Shown piece after piece: positions 1-12,500 of a DNA stretch of 64,000 nt. Positions within the stretch are counted from its first letter, which is position 1. The number at the start of each line of letters is the position of its first letter. The DNA comes from Eutreptiella sp. 'Long Island Sound 2002' (taxonomy: Eukaryota > Euglenozoa > Euglenophyceae > Eutreptiales > Eutreptiaceae), in the NCBI GenBank assembly GCA_964036045.1, contig OZ038400.1, positions 18,633,226 through 18,697,225 of the forward strand, written 5' to 3'. The notes below the pieces were generated by a model, which saw only the letters and a list, made by a program, of their open reading frames with translations, did no database searches and was not told the DNA's origin. Both the position numbers and the translations under genes were made by a program.

Positions 1-3000
1 GAGGCAGTGCATTGCAGGAGTTGCACTGCCTGCTGTCCTCCGGCAGTGAGGCAGTGCATTGCAGGAGTTGCACTGCCCACTGCCCCCAGGCAGTGAGGCA
101 GTGCGTTGCAGGAGTTGCACTGCCCACTGCCCCCAAGCAGTCGGGCAGTGCATTGCAAGAGTTCCACTGCCCACTGCCCTAGGGCAGTGAGGCAGTGCAT
201 TGCAGAAGCTGCACTGTCCACTGCCCCCAGGCAGTGAGGTAGTTCATTGCGGGAGTTGCACTGCCCACTGCCCACTGCCCCAGGGCAGTGAGGCAGTGCA
301 TTGCAGGAGTTGCGCCGCCCACTGCCGCCAGGCAGTGAGGCGGTGCATTGCAGGAGTTGCGCTGCCCACTGCCCCCAGGCAGTGAGGCAGTGCATTGCAG
401 GAGTTGCACAGTCCACTGCCCCCAGGCAGTGAGGCAGTGCATTGCAGGAGTTGCACTGTCCACTGCCCCCAGTGCAGTGCGGCAGTGCATTGCAGGAGTT
501 GCACTGTCCACTGCCCCCAGGGCAGTGAGGCAGTGCATTGCAGCAGTTGCACTGCCCACTGCCCCCAGGCAGTGAGGCAGTGCATTGCAGGAGTTGCACT
601 GTCCACTGCTACCAGGCAGTGAGGCAGTGCATTGCAGCAGTTGCACTGCCCACTGCCCCCAGGCAGTGAGGCAGTGCATTTGCAGGAGTTGCACTGCCCA
701 CTGCCCCCAGGCAGTGCGGCAGTGTATTGCCGGAGGTCCACTGCCCACTGCCCCCAGGCAGTGCGGCAGTGCATTGCAGGAGTTCCGCTGCCCACTGCCC
801 TCAGACAGTGCGGCAGTGTATTGCAGGAGTTGCACTGCCCACTGCCCCCAGGCAGTGAGGCAGTGCGTTGCAGGAATTGCGCTGCCCACTGCCCCCAGGG
901 CAGTGAGGTAGCGCATTGCAGGGGTTCCACTGCCCACTGCCCCCCGGCGGTGGGGCAGTGCATTGCAGAAGTTGCACTGCCCACTGCCCCCAGGCAGTGA
1001 GGCAGTGCAATGCAGAGTTTGCACTGTCCACTGCTCCCAGGCAGTGGGGCAGTGCATTGCAGGAGTTGCACTGCCCACTGCCCCCAGGCAGTGCGGCAGT
1101 GCATTGCAGGAGTTGCACTGTCCACTGCCCCCAGGCAGTGAGGCAGTGCAATGCAGAGGTTGCACTGTGCACTGCTCCCAGGCAGTGAGGCAGTGCATTG
1201 CAGGAGTTGCACTGCCCACTGCCCCCAGGCAGTGAGGCAGTGCATTGCAGAAGCTGCACTGCCCACTGCCCCCGGGGCAATGAGGCAGTGCATTGCGGGG
1301 GTTCCACTGCCCACTGCCCCCAGGCAGTGCGGCAGTGCATTGCAGAAGTTCCACTGCCCACTGCCCCAGGGCAGTGAGGCAGTGCATTGCAGGAATTGCG
1401 CTGCCCACTGCCCCCAGGCAGTGCGGCAGTGTATTGCAGGAGTTGCACTGCCCACTGCCCCCAGGCAGTAGGGCAGTGCATTGCAGGAGTTGCGCTGCCC
1501 ACTGCCCTCAGACAGTGCGGCAGTGTATTGCAGGAGTTGCACTGCCCACTGCCCCCAGGCAGTGAGGCAGTGCGTTGCAGGAATTGCGCTGCCCACTGCC
1601 CCCAGGGCAGTGAGGCAGCGCATTGCAGGGGTTCCACTGCCCAGTGCCCCCCGGCGGTGGGGCAGTGCATTGCAGAAATTGCACTGCCCACTGCCCCCAG
1701 GCAGTGAGGCAGTGCAATGCAGAGGTTGCACTGTCCACTGCTCCCAGGCAGTGGGGCAGTGCATTGCAGGAGTTGCACCGCCCACTGCCCCCAGGCAGTG
1801 CGGCAGTGCATTGCAGGAGTTGCACCGTCCACTGCCCCCAGGCAGTGAGGCAGTGCAATGCAGAGGTTGCACTGTCCACTGCTCCCAGGCAGTGAGGCAG
1901 TGCATTGCAGGAGTTGCACTGCCCACTGCCCCCAGGCAGTGCGGCAGTGTATTGCCGGAGGTCCACTGCCCACTGCCCCCAGACAGCGCGGCAGTGTATT
2001 GCAGGAGTTGCACTGCCCACTGCGCCCAGGCAGTGAGGCAGTGCATTGCAGGAGTTGCGCTGCCCACTGCCCCCAGACAGCGCGGCAGTGTATTGCAGGA
2101 GTTGCACTGCCCACTGCGCCCAGGCAGTGAGGGGGTGCATTGCAGGAATTGCACTGCCCACTGCCCCCGGGGCAATGAGGCAGTGCATTGCAGGGGTTCC
2201 ACTGCCCACTGCCCCCAGGCAGTGGGGCAGTGCATTGCAGAAGTTCCACTGCCCACTGCCCCAGGGCAGTGAGGCAGTGCATTGCAGGAGTTGCGCTGCC
2301 CAATGCCCCCAGACAGTGCGGCAGTGTATTGCAGGAGTTGCACTGCCCACTGCCCCCAGGCAGTGGGGCAGTGCATTGCAGGAGTTGCACTGCCCACTGC
2401 CCTCAGACAGTGCGGCAGTGTATTGCAGGACTTGCACTGCCCACTGCCCCCAGGCAGTGAGGCAGTGCAATGCAGAGGTTCCCCTGCCCACTGCCCCCAG
2501 GCAGCAAGGCGGTGCATTGCAGGAGTTCCACTGCCCACTACCCCCAGGCAGTGAGGCAGTGCATTGCAAGAGTTGCACTGCCCACTGCCCCCAGGCAGTG
2601 CGGCAGTGTATTGCCGGAGGCCCACTGCCCACTGCCCCCAGGTAGTGGGGTAGTGCATTGCAGAAGTTGCACTGTCCACTGCCCCCAGGCAGTGGGGCAG
2701 TGTATTGCGGGAGTTGCACTGCCCACTGCCCCCAGGCAGTGAGGCAGTGCATTGCAGAAGCTGCACTGTCCACTGCCCCCAGGCAGTCAGGCAGTGCATT
2801 GTAGGAGTTCCACTGCCCACTGCTCCCAGGCAGTGGGGCAGTGCATTGCAGGAGTTCCACTGCCTACTGCCCCAGGGCAGTGAGGCAGTGCATTGCAGGA
2901 GTTGCACTGCCCACTCCCCCAGGCAGTGAGGCAGTGCATTGCAGGAGTTGCACTGCCCACTGCTCCCAGGCAGTGAGGCAGTGCATTGCAGAAGTTCCAC

Positions 3001-3565
3001 TGCCCACTGCCCCACGGCAGTGAGGCAGTGCATTGCAGAAATTGCACTGCCCACTGCCCCCAGGCAGTGAGGCAGTGCATTGCAGGAGTTGCACTGCCTG
3101 CTGTCCTCCGGCAGTGAGGCAGTGCATTGCAGGAGTTGCACTGCCCACTGCCCCCAGGCAGTGAGGCAGTGCGTTGCAGGAGTTGCACTGCCCACTGCCC
3201 CCAAGCAGTCGGGCAGTGCATTGCAAGAGTTCCACTGCCCACTGCCCTAGGGCAGTGAGGCAGTGCATTGCAGAAGCTGCACTGTCCACTGCCCCCAGGC
3301 AGTGAGGTAGTTCATTGCGGGAGTTGCACTGCCCACTGCCCACTGCCCCAGGGCAGTGAGGCAGTGCATTGCAGGAGTTGCGCCGCCCACTGCCGCCAGG
3401 CAGTGAGGCGGTGCATTGCAGGAGTTGCGCTGCCCACTGCCCCCAGGCAGTGAGGCAGTGCATTGCAGGAGTTGCACAGTCCACTGCCCCCAGGCAGTGA
3501 GGCAGTGCATTGCAGGAGTTGCACTGTCCACTGCCCCCAGGCAGTGAGGCGGTGCATTGCAGGAG
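1..3565 (+). repeat. 47-bp tandem repeat array (family A, array 1)
   Basis: About 76 degenerate copies of a 47-bp unit, already running at the window start. Each typical unit carries a perfect 9-bp inverted repeat, GGCAGTGCA and TGCACTGCC, around a 10-nt spacer, so every unit can form a hairpin. Higher-order structure is visible. Positions 1-460 recur almost exactly 3068 bp later, and a variant block near 911-1300 recurs 705 bp (15 units) later. The unit has no stop codon and 47 is not a multiple of 3, so long open frames appear on both strands. I treat these as artefacts. The array passes directly into the mobile-element copy at 3566. Confidence 0.95.
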
Positions 3566-3991
3566 TGCGGCAGTCCGGCAGTGCGAAGCACGATTTCCAT
3601 TGCCCACAGCCCCCAGGCTGCCTGGCAGTGCGTTACACTGCCCCTTGCCCCCTGCCCACAACAACAGTGCAGCAGGGCACACACAGTGCAGTGTGGTGCA
3701 GAGCACCAAGCAGTGCGGCACCACACAGAAGGCACTGGTGGTGCAGCGCGGCACGCAGGGTGCAGTGGGCAAATGAGACCCTGTGTGACAGCGCGCAGGC
3801 GTCGGCAAGGCAGTGTCGGCCAAGTGCGAGAGTGCACTGGTCCGGCTATGCCACAACACACTTACACACAGCGCGCACACAACACACACAGCCCAGCCCG
3901 TTTACCTGTACCCGTGGGTAGACATCCCGGCCTTTGCCTTTTGGTAACAGCGCCTTCGGCACACCACACCACACCACACCACACGACACCA
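3566..3991 (+). mobile_element. Non-autonomous SINE-like retroelement sharing the LINE 3' tail (copy 1)
   Basis: A roughly 420-bp segment, an estimated 90% or more identical to the reverse complement of 13977-14394. Its last 130 bp (about 3858-3991) also match the 3' end of the LINE at 20917-21112 and finish in the same ACACC microsatellite. The 5' body differs from the LINE. Sharing only a 3' tail with an autonomous LINE is the known signature of SINEs that borrow a LINE reverse transcriptase; applying it here is inference. No Pol III A/B boxes were found in the body. In both copies the 47-bp array lies directly 5' of the body with the same relative polarity, so the array may belong to the element. 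Confidence 0.7.
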
Positions 3992-4219
3992 CCTGGTGAC
4001 CAGGCACCAGTCTAAAAACCCTCAGGATGGTAGCTGTGGGACGGATTGCCCACACGCACTGCCACGCTCGAAGCAAGTCGTGATGCGTCTCGATTTTTTG
4101 TGTGTCTTCCCTGTGTCAGGCCGGGCCCACCCCGCCCGCCAACCGTCCAGGACCCCTCCCTGGGCCAGACATGCAGTCGTGTGGGGGACAGATGCACATA
4201 CGTGCCCCCCCCCCGACCG
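3992..4219. other. Unique spacer, no gene seen
   Basis: Short non-repetitive stretch between the mobile-element tail and the 30-bp satellite. It starts with a small perfect inverted repeat (CCTGGT-G-ACCAGG near 3992-4004), right at the end of the ACACC tail. No coding signal was recognised. Confidence 0.5.
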
Positions 4220-4770
4220 CCAGACGCCAGCGTGGCGCCTGCCCCGACAGCTCTGCGCCGACATGGCGCGGGCTCAGTGGCAGGGCACCATCGTGGTGCC
4301 GCGAACGTACCCGTGCGCCGTCGTGGCGCGGCTTTCTGGGCAGAGCGCCGTCGTGGCGCGGCCTTCTCGGCAGAGCGCCGCCGCGGCGCCGCCCAAACAA
4401 TCCAGCGCCAACGTGGCGCCACTTCAGTGGCAGCACACCACCGTGGTGCAGCCAACGTGCACGTATGCCGCCGTGGCGCAGTGTTCAGGGCACGGCGCCG
4501 TCGTGGCACTGCCCAGACAGCCCTATGCCTCCGTGGCGCTAGTTCAGTGGCAGAGCGCCATCGTGGTGCCGCCAACGTACACGTGCGCCATCGTGGCGCT
4601 ATCCTCAGGGCTGAACGCCACCGCGGCGCTGCCCGGACAGCCCTGTGCTGACGTGGCGCCAGTTCAGTGACGTGGCACCACCGTGGTGCAGTCAACGTAC
4701 ACGTGCGCCGTCGTGGCGCAACCTTCAGGGCAGAGCGGCACCGTGGCACTGCCCAAACGGTCTTCGTGCG
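4220..4770 (+). repeat. 30-bp palindromic tandem repeat with 120-bp higher-order unit
   Basis: Units of about 30 bp, each centred on an inverted repeat of the type GCGCC-NNNNN-GGCGC or GCACC-NNNNN-GGTGC. Four units make a 120-bp higher-order repeat: the phrase TTCAGTGGCAG recurs at about 4273, 4423, 4543 and 4663, with spacings of 150, 120 and 120. Because 30 is a multiple of 3, frames stay open on both strands over several hundred bases. I do not regard them as genes. Confidence 0.85.
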
Positions 4771-5536
4771 CCAGCCTGGCCATGGTGTGTCCTCCAGGCC
4801 AATATTCGAGGCACCATGGCGGGGTCTGCACCTGGCGCTCCGCCACCCTCCGTGACACCCCGTGCAGAGGTGACGAGTCATCGGCGGTACTCACCGCCTC
4901 ACGTGCCATCGGCGAACGTCGCCGTCTCGCTCGGGCACCATCGTGGTGCCACTTTCTCGGTCACGTGCCGTCTCGGTGCACGTATCGTAGGGCTCGTCGT
5001 TTGGGCCCGGCCTTTGCGGCCGGGCATCCTCGGTGACCTCCACGGCGGTGCACCACCGTGGTGCTATGGCAGTGACGCACGTCCCGCACTCACAGAACCC
5101 GGGGGTACCCATGCCACCGGCGGTGCGCGTGATCGTGTAGCGTGACCGTACTCGCGACACCGGCGGTACTCAGCCCGCCGGCAGTGCGCATGGTCGTGCT
5201 GGGCCGTGTTCTATTTAGCCCGGCGACGTTTTCAAGTCGGGGGTGATGCCCCGGGAGACCCACACCTTCCGTGCCCGTTGATCCTGGGACGCTACCTCGG
5301 GTGGAACCAGGACAGTTCGGAGCGGTCGGTGGCCGGGACCAGAGAGCAGATCGGACCGTAGCGTTGTCGTACACCGGCGCTTTGACCCAGACGGCCTGCT
5401 GGGAGGGGCGTTCTCAGGTGTGCGACGAGATTCGTCTTACTCTAGCGGAGGTAAGACGGAGGACTCCCTCGGCTGTGCCTGCGTGGGGCCCCCGGGGGAG
5501 GACGCCAAGGCTCACCGTACGTGGGACCGCGGCAGG
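4771..5536. other. Mostly unique sequence, no gene recognised
   Basis: No recognisable coding region. It keeps scattered palindromes related to the preceding satellite, such as GCACCACCGTGGTGC near 5049, which suggests decayed satellite units. A GAGGTAAGA donor-like site lies near 5449, but no exon context supports it. Confidence 0.4.
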
Positions 5537-5632
5537 CGCTCCTCCTCCTCCTCCTCCTCCTCCACACCACACCACACCACACCACACCACACCACACCAC
5601 ACCACACCACACCACACCACACCAAACCACAC
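5537..5632 (+). repeat. (CTC)n and (CCACA)n microsatellites
   Basis: A run of CTC triplets is followed by about 14 copies of CCACA. The second is the same pentanucleotide that forms the 3' tail of the LINE and its SINE-like partners, so it could be the remnant of another retroelement tail. No other tail sequence is found next to it. Confidence 0.9.
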
Positions 5633-6016
5633 CCCCCCGGGCCGGTGCGCCCGGTTCTCTGAAGAAGATGGCCCCCCATTGGCCTGGCAGGAGACTCCGA
5701 ACACCCCCTGGGCAGGAGTCCCCGTCCCCCCCGGGCCGGTGCGCCCGGTTCTCTGAAGAAGATGGCCCCCCATTGGCCTGGCAGGAGGCTCCGAACACCC
5801 CCTGGGCAGGACTCCCCGTCCCCCCCAGGCCGGTGCGCCCGGTTCTCAGAAGAAGATGGCCCCCCGTTGGCCTGGCAGGAGACTCCGAAAACCCCCTGGG
5901 CAGGACTCCCCGTCCCCCCCGGGCCGGTGCGCCCGGTTCTCTGAAGCAGATGGCCCCCCATTGGCCCTGCAGGAGGCTCCGACCACCCCCTGGGCTGGGC
6001 TCCCCATCCCCCCAGG
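5633..6016 (+). repeat. 94-bp tandem repeat (family B, long form)
   Basis: Four copies with exact 94-bp spacing, marked by GAAGAAGATGG (or GAAGCAGATGG) at about 5661, 5755, 5849 and 5943. The unit is homologous to the 82-bp units that follow; the two differ mainly by about 12 bp in the middle. The same 94-bp form makes up the array at 15216-15935. Confidence 0.9.
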
Positions 6017-9000
6017 CCGGTGTGCCCGGTTCTACGCCCCCACAGGCCCTGCAGGACGCTCCGACCACCCCCTGGGCAGGACTCCCCGTCCCCCCAGGCC
6101 AGTGGGCCCGGTTGTCCATCCCCACAGGCCCTGCAGGAAACTCCGACCACCCCCTGGGCGGGACTCCCCATCCCCCCAGGCCGGTGTGCCCGGTTCTACG
6201 TCCCCACAGGCCCTGCAGGACACTCTGACCACCCCCTGGGCAGGACTCCCCATCCCCCCAGGCCGGTGTACCCGGTTGTCCATCCCCGCAGGCCCTGCAG
6301 GAAACTCCGACCATCCCCTTGGCTGGACTCCCCATCCCCCCAGGCCGGTGTGCCCGGTTCTACGCCCCCACAGGCCCTGCGGGACGCTCCGACCACCCCC
6401 TGGGCAGGACTCCCCGTCCCCCCAGGCCGGTGGGCCCGGTTGTCCATCCCCGCAGGCCCTGCAGGAAACTCCGACCATCCCCTGGGCTGGACTCCCCATC
6501 CCCCCAGGCCGGTGTGCCCGGTTCTTCGTCCCCACAGGCCCTGCAGGACGCTCCGACCACCCCCTGGGCAGGACTCCCCATCCCCCCAGGCTGGTGGGCC
6601 CGGTTGTCCATCCCCGCAGGCCCTGCAGGAAACTCCGACCACCCCCTGGGCTGGACTCCCCATCCCCCCAGGCCGGTATGCCCGGTTCTACGTCCCCACA
6701 GGCCCTGCAGGACACTCCGACCACCCCCTGGGCAGGACTCCTCGTCCCCCCGGGGCGGTGTGCCCGAATCTACCTCCCCACAGGCCCAGCAAGACACTCC
6801 GACCAACCCCTGGGCAGGACTCCCCATCCCCCCAGGCCGGTGTGCCCGAATCTACCTCCCCACAGTCCCTACAGGACACTCCGACCACCCCCTGGGCAGG
6901 ACTCCCCATCCCCTCAGGCCGGTGGGCCCGGTTGTCCATCCCCGCAGGCCCTGCAGGAAACTCCAACCACCCCCTGGGCAGGACTCCCCGTCCCCCCAGG
7001 CCGGTGTGCCCGGTTCTACGTCCCCACAGGCCCTGCAGGACACTCCGACCACCCCCTGGGCAGGGCTCCCCATCCCCCCAGGCCGGTGGGCCCGGTTGTC
7101 CATCCCCGCGGGCCCTGCGGGAAACTCCGACCACCCCCTGGGCTGGACTCCCCATCCCCCCAAGCCGATGTGCCCGGTTCTACGTCCCCACAGGCCCCTG
7201 CAGGACACTCCGACCACCCCCTGGGCAGGACTCCCCATCCCCCCAGGCCGGTGGGCCCGGTTGTCCATCCCCGCAGGCCCTGCAGGAAACTCCGACCATC
7301 CCCTGGGCTGGACTCCCCATCCCCCCAGGCCGGTGTGCCTGGTTCTACGTCCCCACAGGCCCTGCAGGACACTCCGACCACCCCCTGGGCAGGACTCCCC
7401 ATCCCCCCAGGCCGGTGGGCCCGGTTGTCCATCCCCGCAGGCCCTGCAGGAAACTCCGACCATCCCCTGGGCTGGACTCCCCATCCCCCCAGGCCGGTGT
7501 GCCCGGTTCTACGTCCCCACAGGCCCTGCAGGACGCTCCGACCACCCCCTGGGCAGGACTCCCCACCCCTCCAGGCCGGTGGGCCCGGTTGTCCGTCCAC
7601 GCGGGCCCTGCAGGAAACTCGGACCATCCCCTGGGTTGGACTCCCCATCCCCCTAGGCCGGTGTGCCCGGTTCTACGTCCCCACAGGCCCTGCAGGACAC
7701 TCCGACCACCCCCTGGGCAGGACTCCCCATCCCCCCAGGCCGGTGGGCCCGGTTGTCCATCCCCGCAGGCCCTGCAGGAAACTCCGACCATCCCCTGGGC
7801 TGGACTCCCCATCCCCCCAGGCCGGTGTGCCCGGTTCTACGTCCCCACAGGCCCTGCAGGACGCTCCGACCACCCCCTGGGCAGGACTCCCCACCCCTCC
7901 AGGCCGGTGGGCCTGGTTGTCCGTCCACGCGGGCCCTGCAGGAAACTCGGACCATCCCCTGGGCTGGACTCCCCATCCCCCTAGGCCGGTGTGCCCGGTT
8001 CTACGTCCCCACAGGCCCTGCAGGACACTCCGACCACCCCCTGGGCAGGACTCCCCATCCCCCCGGGGCGGTGTGCCCGAATCTACCTCCCCACAGGCCC
8101 AGCAGGGCACTCCGACCAACCCCTGGGCAGGACTCCCCATCTCCCCGGGCCGGTGTGCCCGGTTCTACCTCCCCACAGGCCCTGCGGGACACTCCGACCA
8201 CCCCCTGGGCAGGACTCCCCATCCCCCCAGGCCGGAGGGCCCGGTTGTCCATCCCCGCAGCCCCTGCAGGAAACTCCGACCACCCCCTGGGCTGGACTCC
8301 CCGTCCCCCAAGGCCGGTGTGCCCGGTTCTACCTCCCCGCAGGCCCTGCAGGACGCTCCGACCACCCCCTGGGCAGGACTCCCCATCCCCCCAGGCCGGA
8401 GGGCCCAATTGTCCATCCCCGCAGCCCCGGCAGGAAACTCCGACCACCCCCTGGGCTGGACTCCCCATCCCCCCAGGCCGGTGTGCCCGGTTCTACGTCC
8501 CCACAGGCCCTGCAGGACGCTCCGACCACCCCCTGGGCACAACTCCCCGTCCCCCAAGGCCGGTGTGCCCGAATCTACCTCCCCACAGGCCCAGCGATGC
8601 ACTCCGACCACCCCCTGGGCTGGACTCCCCATCCCCCCAGGCCGGTGTGCCCGGTTCTACGTCCCCACAGGCCCTGCAGGACGCTCCGACCACCCCCTGG
8701 GCAGGACTCCCCATCCCCCCACTCCGGTGGGCCCGGTTGTCCATCCCCGCAGGCCCTGCGGGAAACTCCGACCACCCGCTGGGCTGGACTCCCCGTCCCC
8801 CCAGGCCGGTGTGCCTGGTTCTACGTCCCCACAGGCCCTGCAGGACGCTCCGACCACCCCCTGGGCACAACTCCCCGTCCCCCAAGGCCGGTGTGCCCGA
8901 ATCTACCTCCCCACAGGCCCAGCGATGCACTCCGACCACCCCCTGGGCAGGACTCCCCGTCCCCCCAGGCCGGTGTGCCCGGTTCTACGTCCCCACAGGC

Positions 9001-9530
9001 CCTGCAGGACGCTCCGACCACCCCCTGGGCAGGACTCCCCATCCCCCCACTCCGGTGGGCCCGGTTGTCCATCCCCGCAGGCCCTGCGGGAAACTCCGAC
9101 CACCCGCTGGGCTGGACTCCCCGTCCCCCCAGGCCGGTGTGCCTGGTTCTACGTCCCCACAGGCCCTGCAGGACGCTCCGACCACCCCCTGGGCAGGACT
9201 CCCCGTCCCCCCAGGCCGGTGGACCCGGTTGTCCATCCCCGCGGGCCCTGCAGGAAACTCCGACCACCCCCTGGGCGGGACTCCCCATCCCCCCAGGCCG
9301 GTGTGCCCGGTTCTACGTCCCCACAGGCCCTGCAGGACACTCCGACCACCCCTTGGGCAGGACTCCCCATCCCCCCAGGCCGGTGGGCCCAGTTGTCCAT
9401 CCCCGCAGGCCCTGCAGGAAACTCCAACCACCCCCTGGGCTGGACTCCCCATCCCCCCAGGCCGGTGTGCCCGGTTCTACGTCCCCACGAGCCCTGCAGG
9501 ACACTCCGACCACCCCCTGGGCTTGACTCC
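6017..9530 (+). repeat. 82-bp tandem repeat array (family B, short form)
   Basis: About 43 copies of an 82-bp unit. Two subtypes alternate: one contains GTGTGCCCGGTTCTACGTCC, the other GTGGGCCCGGTTGTCCATCC. They give a 164-bp dimer, and 328-bp repetition is also visible. Very long Pro-rich open frames run through the array on + and Gly-rich ones on -, because the unit has no stops. At 9520-9545 the array switches abruptly to the 47-bp family at the shared string GACTCCCC. Confidence 0.95.
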
Positions 9531-12500
9531 CCACTGCCCCCAGCCAGTGGGTCAGAGCATTGCAGGAGTTCCACTGCCCACTGCCCCCAGGCAGTGAGGC
9601 AGTGCATTGCAGGTGTGGCACTGCCCACTGCCCCCAGCCAGTGAGGCAGTGCATTGCAGGAGTGGCACTGCCCTCTGCCCCCAGGCAGTGAGGCAGTGCA
9701 TTGCAGGAGTTGCACTGCCCACTGCCCCCAGGCAGCGAGGCAGTGCAATGCAGGAGCTGCACTGCCCACTGTTCCCAGGCAGTGCGGCAGTGGATTGCAG
9801 GAGTGGCACTGCCCACTGCCCCCAGGCAGTGCGGCAGTGGATTGCAGGAGTGGCACTGCCCACTGCCCCCAGGCAGCGAGGCAGTGGATTGCAGGAGTGG
9901 CACTGCCCACTGCCCCCAGGCAGTGCGGCAGTGGATTGCAGGAGTGGCACTGCCCACTGCCCCCAGGCAGTGCGGCAGTGGATTGCACGAGTGGCACTGC
10001 CCACTGCCCCCAGGCAGCGAGGCAGTGGACTGCAGGAGTGGCACTGCCCACTGCCCCCAGGCAGTGGGGCAGAGAATTGCAGGAGCTGCACTGCCCACTG
10101 CCCCCATGAAGTGAGGCAGTGCATTGCAGGAGTTGCACTGCCCACTGCCCCCAGGCGGTGAGGCGGTGGATTGCACGAGTGCTACTGCCCACTGCCCCCA
10201 GGCAGCGAGGCAGTGGATTGCAGGAGTGGCACTGCCCACTGCCCCCAGGCAGTGGGGCAGAGCATTGCAGGAGCTGCACTGCCCACTGCCCCCAGGAAGT
10301 GAGGCACTGCATTGCAGGAGTTGCACTGCCCACTGCCCCCAGCCAGTGAGGCAGTGCATTGCAGGAGTTGCACTGCCCACTGCCCCCAGCCAGTGAGCCA
10401 GTGCAATGCAGGAGCTGCACTGCCCACTGTTCCCAGGCAGTGCGGCAGTGGATTGCAGGAGTGGCACTGCCCACTGCCCCCAGGCAGTGCGGCAGTGCAA
10501 TGCAGGAGCTGCACTGCCCACTGCCCCCAGGCAGTGCGGCAGTGGCTTGCAGGAGCTGCACTGCCCACTGCCCCCAGGCAGTGCGGCAGTGCATTGCAGG
10601 AGTGGCACTGCCCACTGCCCCCAGGCAGTGAGGCAGTGCATTGCAGGAGTTGCACTGCCCACTGCCCCCAGCCAGTGAGGCACTGCAATGCAGGAGCTGC
10701 ACTGCCCACTGCCCCCAGGCAGTGCGGCAGTCGATTGCAGGAGTGGCACTGCCCACTGCCCCCATGCAGTGAGGCAGTGCATTGCAGGAGTTGCACTGCC
10801 CACTGTTCCCAGGCAGTGAGGCGGTGTATTGCGGGAGTTCCACTGCCCACTGCCCCCAGCCAGTGAGGCAGTGCATTGCAGGAGCTGCACTGCCCACTGC
10901 CCCCAGGCAATGCGGCAGTGGATTGCAGGAGTGGCACTGCCCACTGCCCCCACGCAGTGAGGCAGTGCATTGCAGGAGTTGCACTGCCCACTGTTCCCAG
11001 GCAGTGAGGCAGTGCATTGCACGAGTTGCACTGCCCACTTCTCCCGGGCAGTAAGGCGGTGTATTGCGGGAGTTCCACTGCCCATTGCCCGCAGGCAGTG
11101 AGGCAGCGCATTGCAGGAGTTGCGCTGCCCACTGCCCCCAGGCAGTGGGGCAGAGCATTGCAGGAGTTCCACTGCCCACTGCCCCCAGGGCAGTGAGGCA
11201 GCGCATTGCAGGGGTTCCACTGCCCACTGCCCCCAGCCAGTGAGGCAGTGCATTGCAGGAGTGGCACGGCCTGCTGCCCGAGGGCAGTGAGGCAGTGCAT
11301 TGCAAGAGTTGCACTGCCCACTGCCCCCAGCCAGTGAGGCAGTGCATTGCAGGAGTGGCACTGCCCACTGCCCCCAGGCAGTGAGGCAGTGCATTGCAGG
11401 AGCTGCACTGCCCACTGCCCCCAGGCAGTGCGGCAGTGGATTGCAGGAGTGGCACTGCCCACTGCCCCCAGGCAGTGAGGCAGTGCATTGCAGGAGTCGC
11501 ACTGCCCACTACCCCCAGGCAGTGGGGCAGAGCATTGCAGGAGTTCCACTGCCCACTGCCCCCAGGCAGTGAGGCGGTGTATTGCGGGAGTTCCACTGCC
11601 CACTGCCCCCAGGCAGTGAGGCAGTGCATTGCAGGAGTTGCACTGCCCACTGCCCCTAGCCAGTGAGGCAGTGCAATGCAGCAGTTGCACTGCCCACTCT
11701 TCCGAGGCAGTGCGGCAGTGGATTGCAGGAGTGGCAGTGCCCACTGCCCCCAGGCAGTGCGGCAGTGGATTGCAGGAGTGGCACTGCCCACTGCCCCCAG
11801 GCAGTGAGGCGGTATATTGCGGGAGTTCCACTGCCCACTGCCCACTGCCCACTGTTCCCAGGCAGTGAGGCAGTGCATTGCACGAGTTGCACTGCCCACT
11901 TCTCCCGGGCAGTAAGGCGGTGTATTGCGGGAGTTCCACTGCCCATTGCCCGCAGGCAGTGAGGCAGCGCATTGCAGGAGTTGCGCTGCCCACTGCCCCC
12001 AGGCAGTGGGGCAGAGCATTGCAGGAGTTCCACTGCCCACTGCCCCCAGGCAGTGGGGCAGAGCGTTGCAGGAGCCCACTGCCCACTGCCCCCAGCCAGT
12101 GAGGCAGTGCATTGCGGGAGTGGCACGGCCTGCTGCCCGAGGGCAGTGAGGCAGTGCATTGCAGGAGCTGCACTGCCCACTGCCCCCAGGCAGTGCGGCA
12201 GTGGATTGCAGGAGTGGCACTGCCCACTGCCCCCAGGCAGTGAGGCAGTGCATTGCAGGAGTTGCACTGCCCACTGTTCCCAGGCAGTGAGGCAGTGCAT
12301 TGCAGGAGTTGCACTGTCCACTGCCCCCAGGCAGTGAGGCAGTGCATTGCAGGAGTTGCACTGCCCACTCCTCCCGGTCAGTGAGGCGGTGTATTGCGGG
12401 AGTTCCACTGCCCACTGCCCCCAGGCAGTGAGGCAGCGCATTGCAGGAGTTGCATTGTCCACTCCCCCCAAGCAGTGAGGCAGTGCATTGCAGGAGTTCC

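Noticed and set aside
1-3565. CRISPR array
   Set aside because: Repeats are directly abutting and degenerate with no unique spacers, and the host is eukaryotic.
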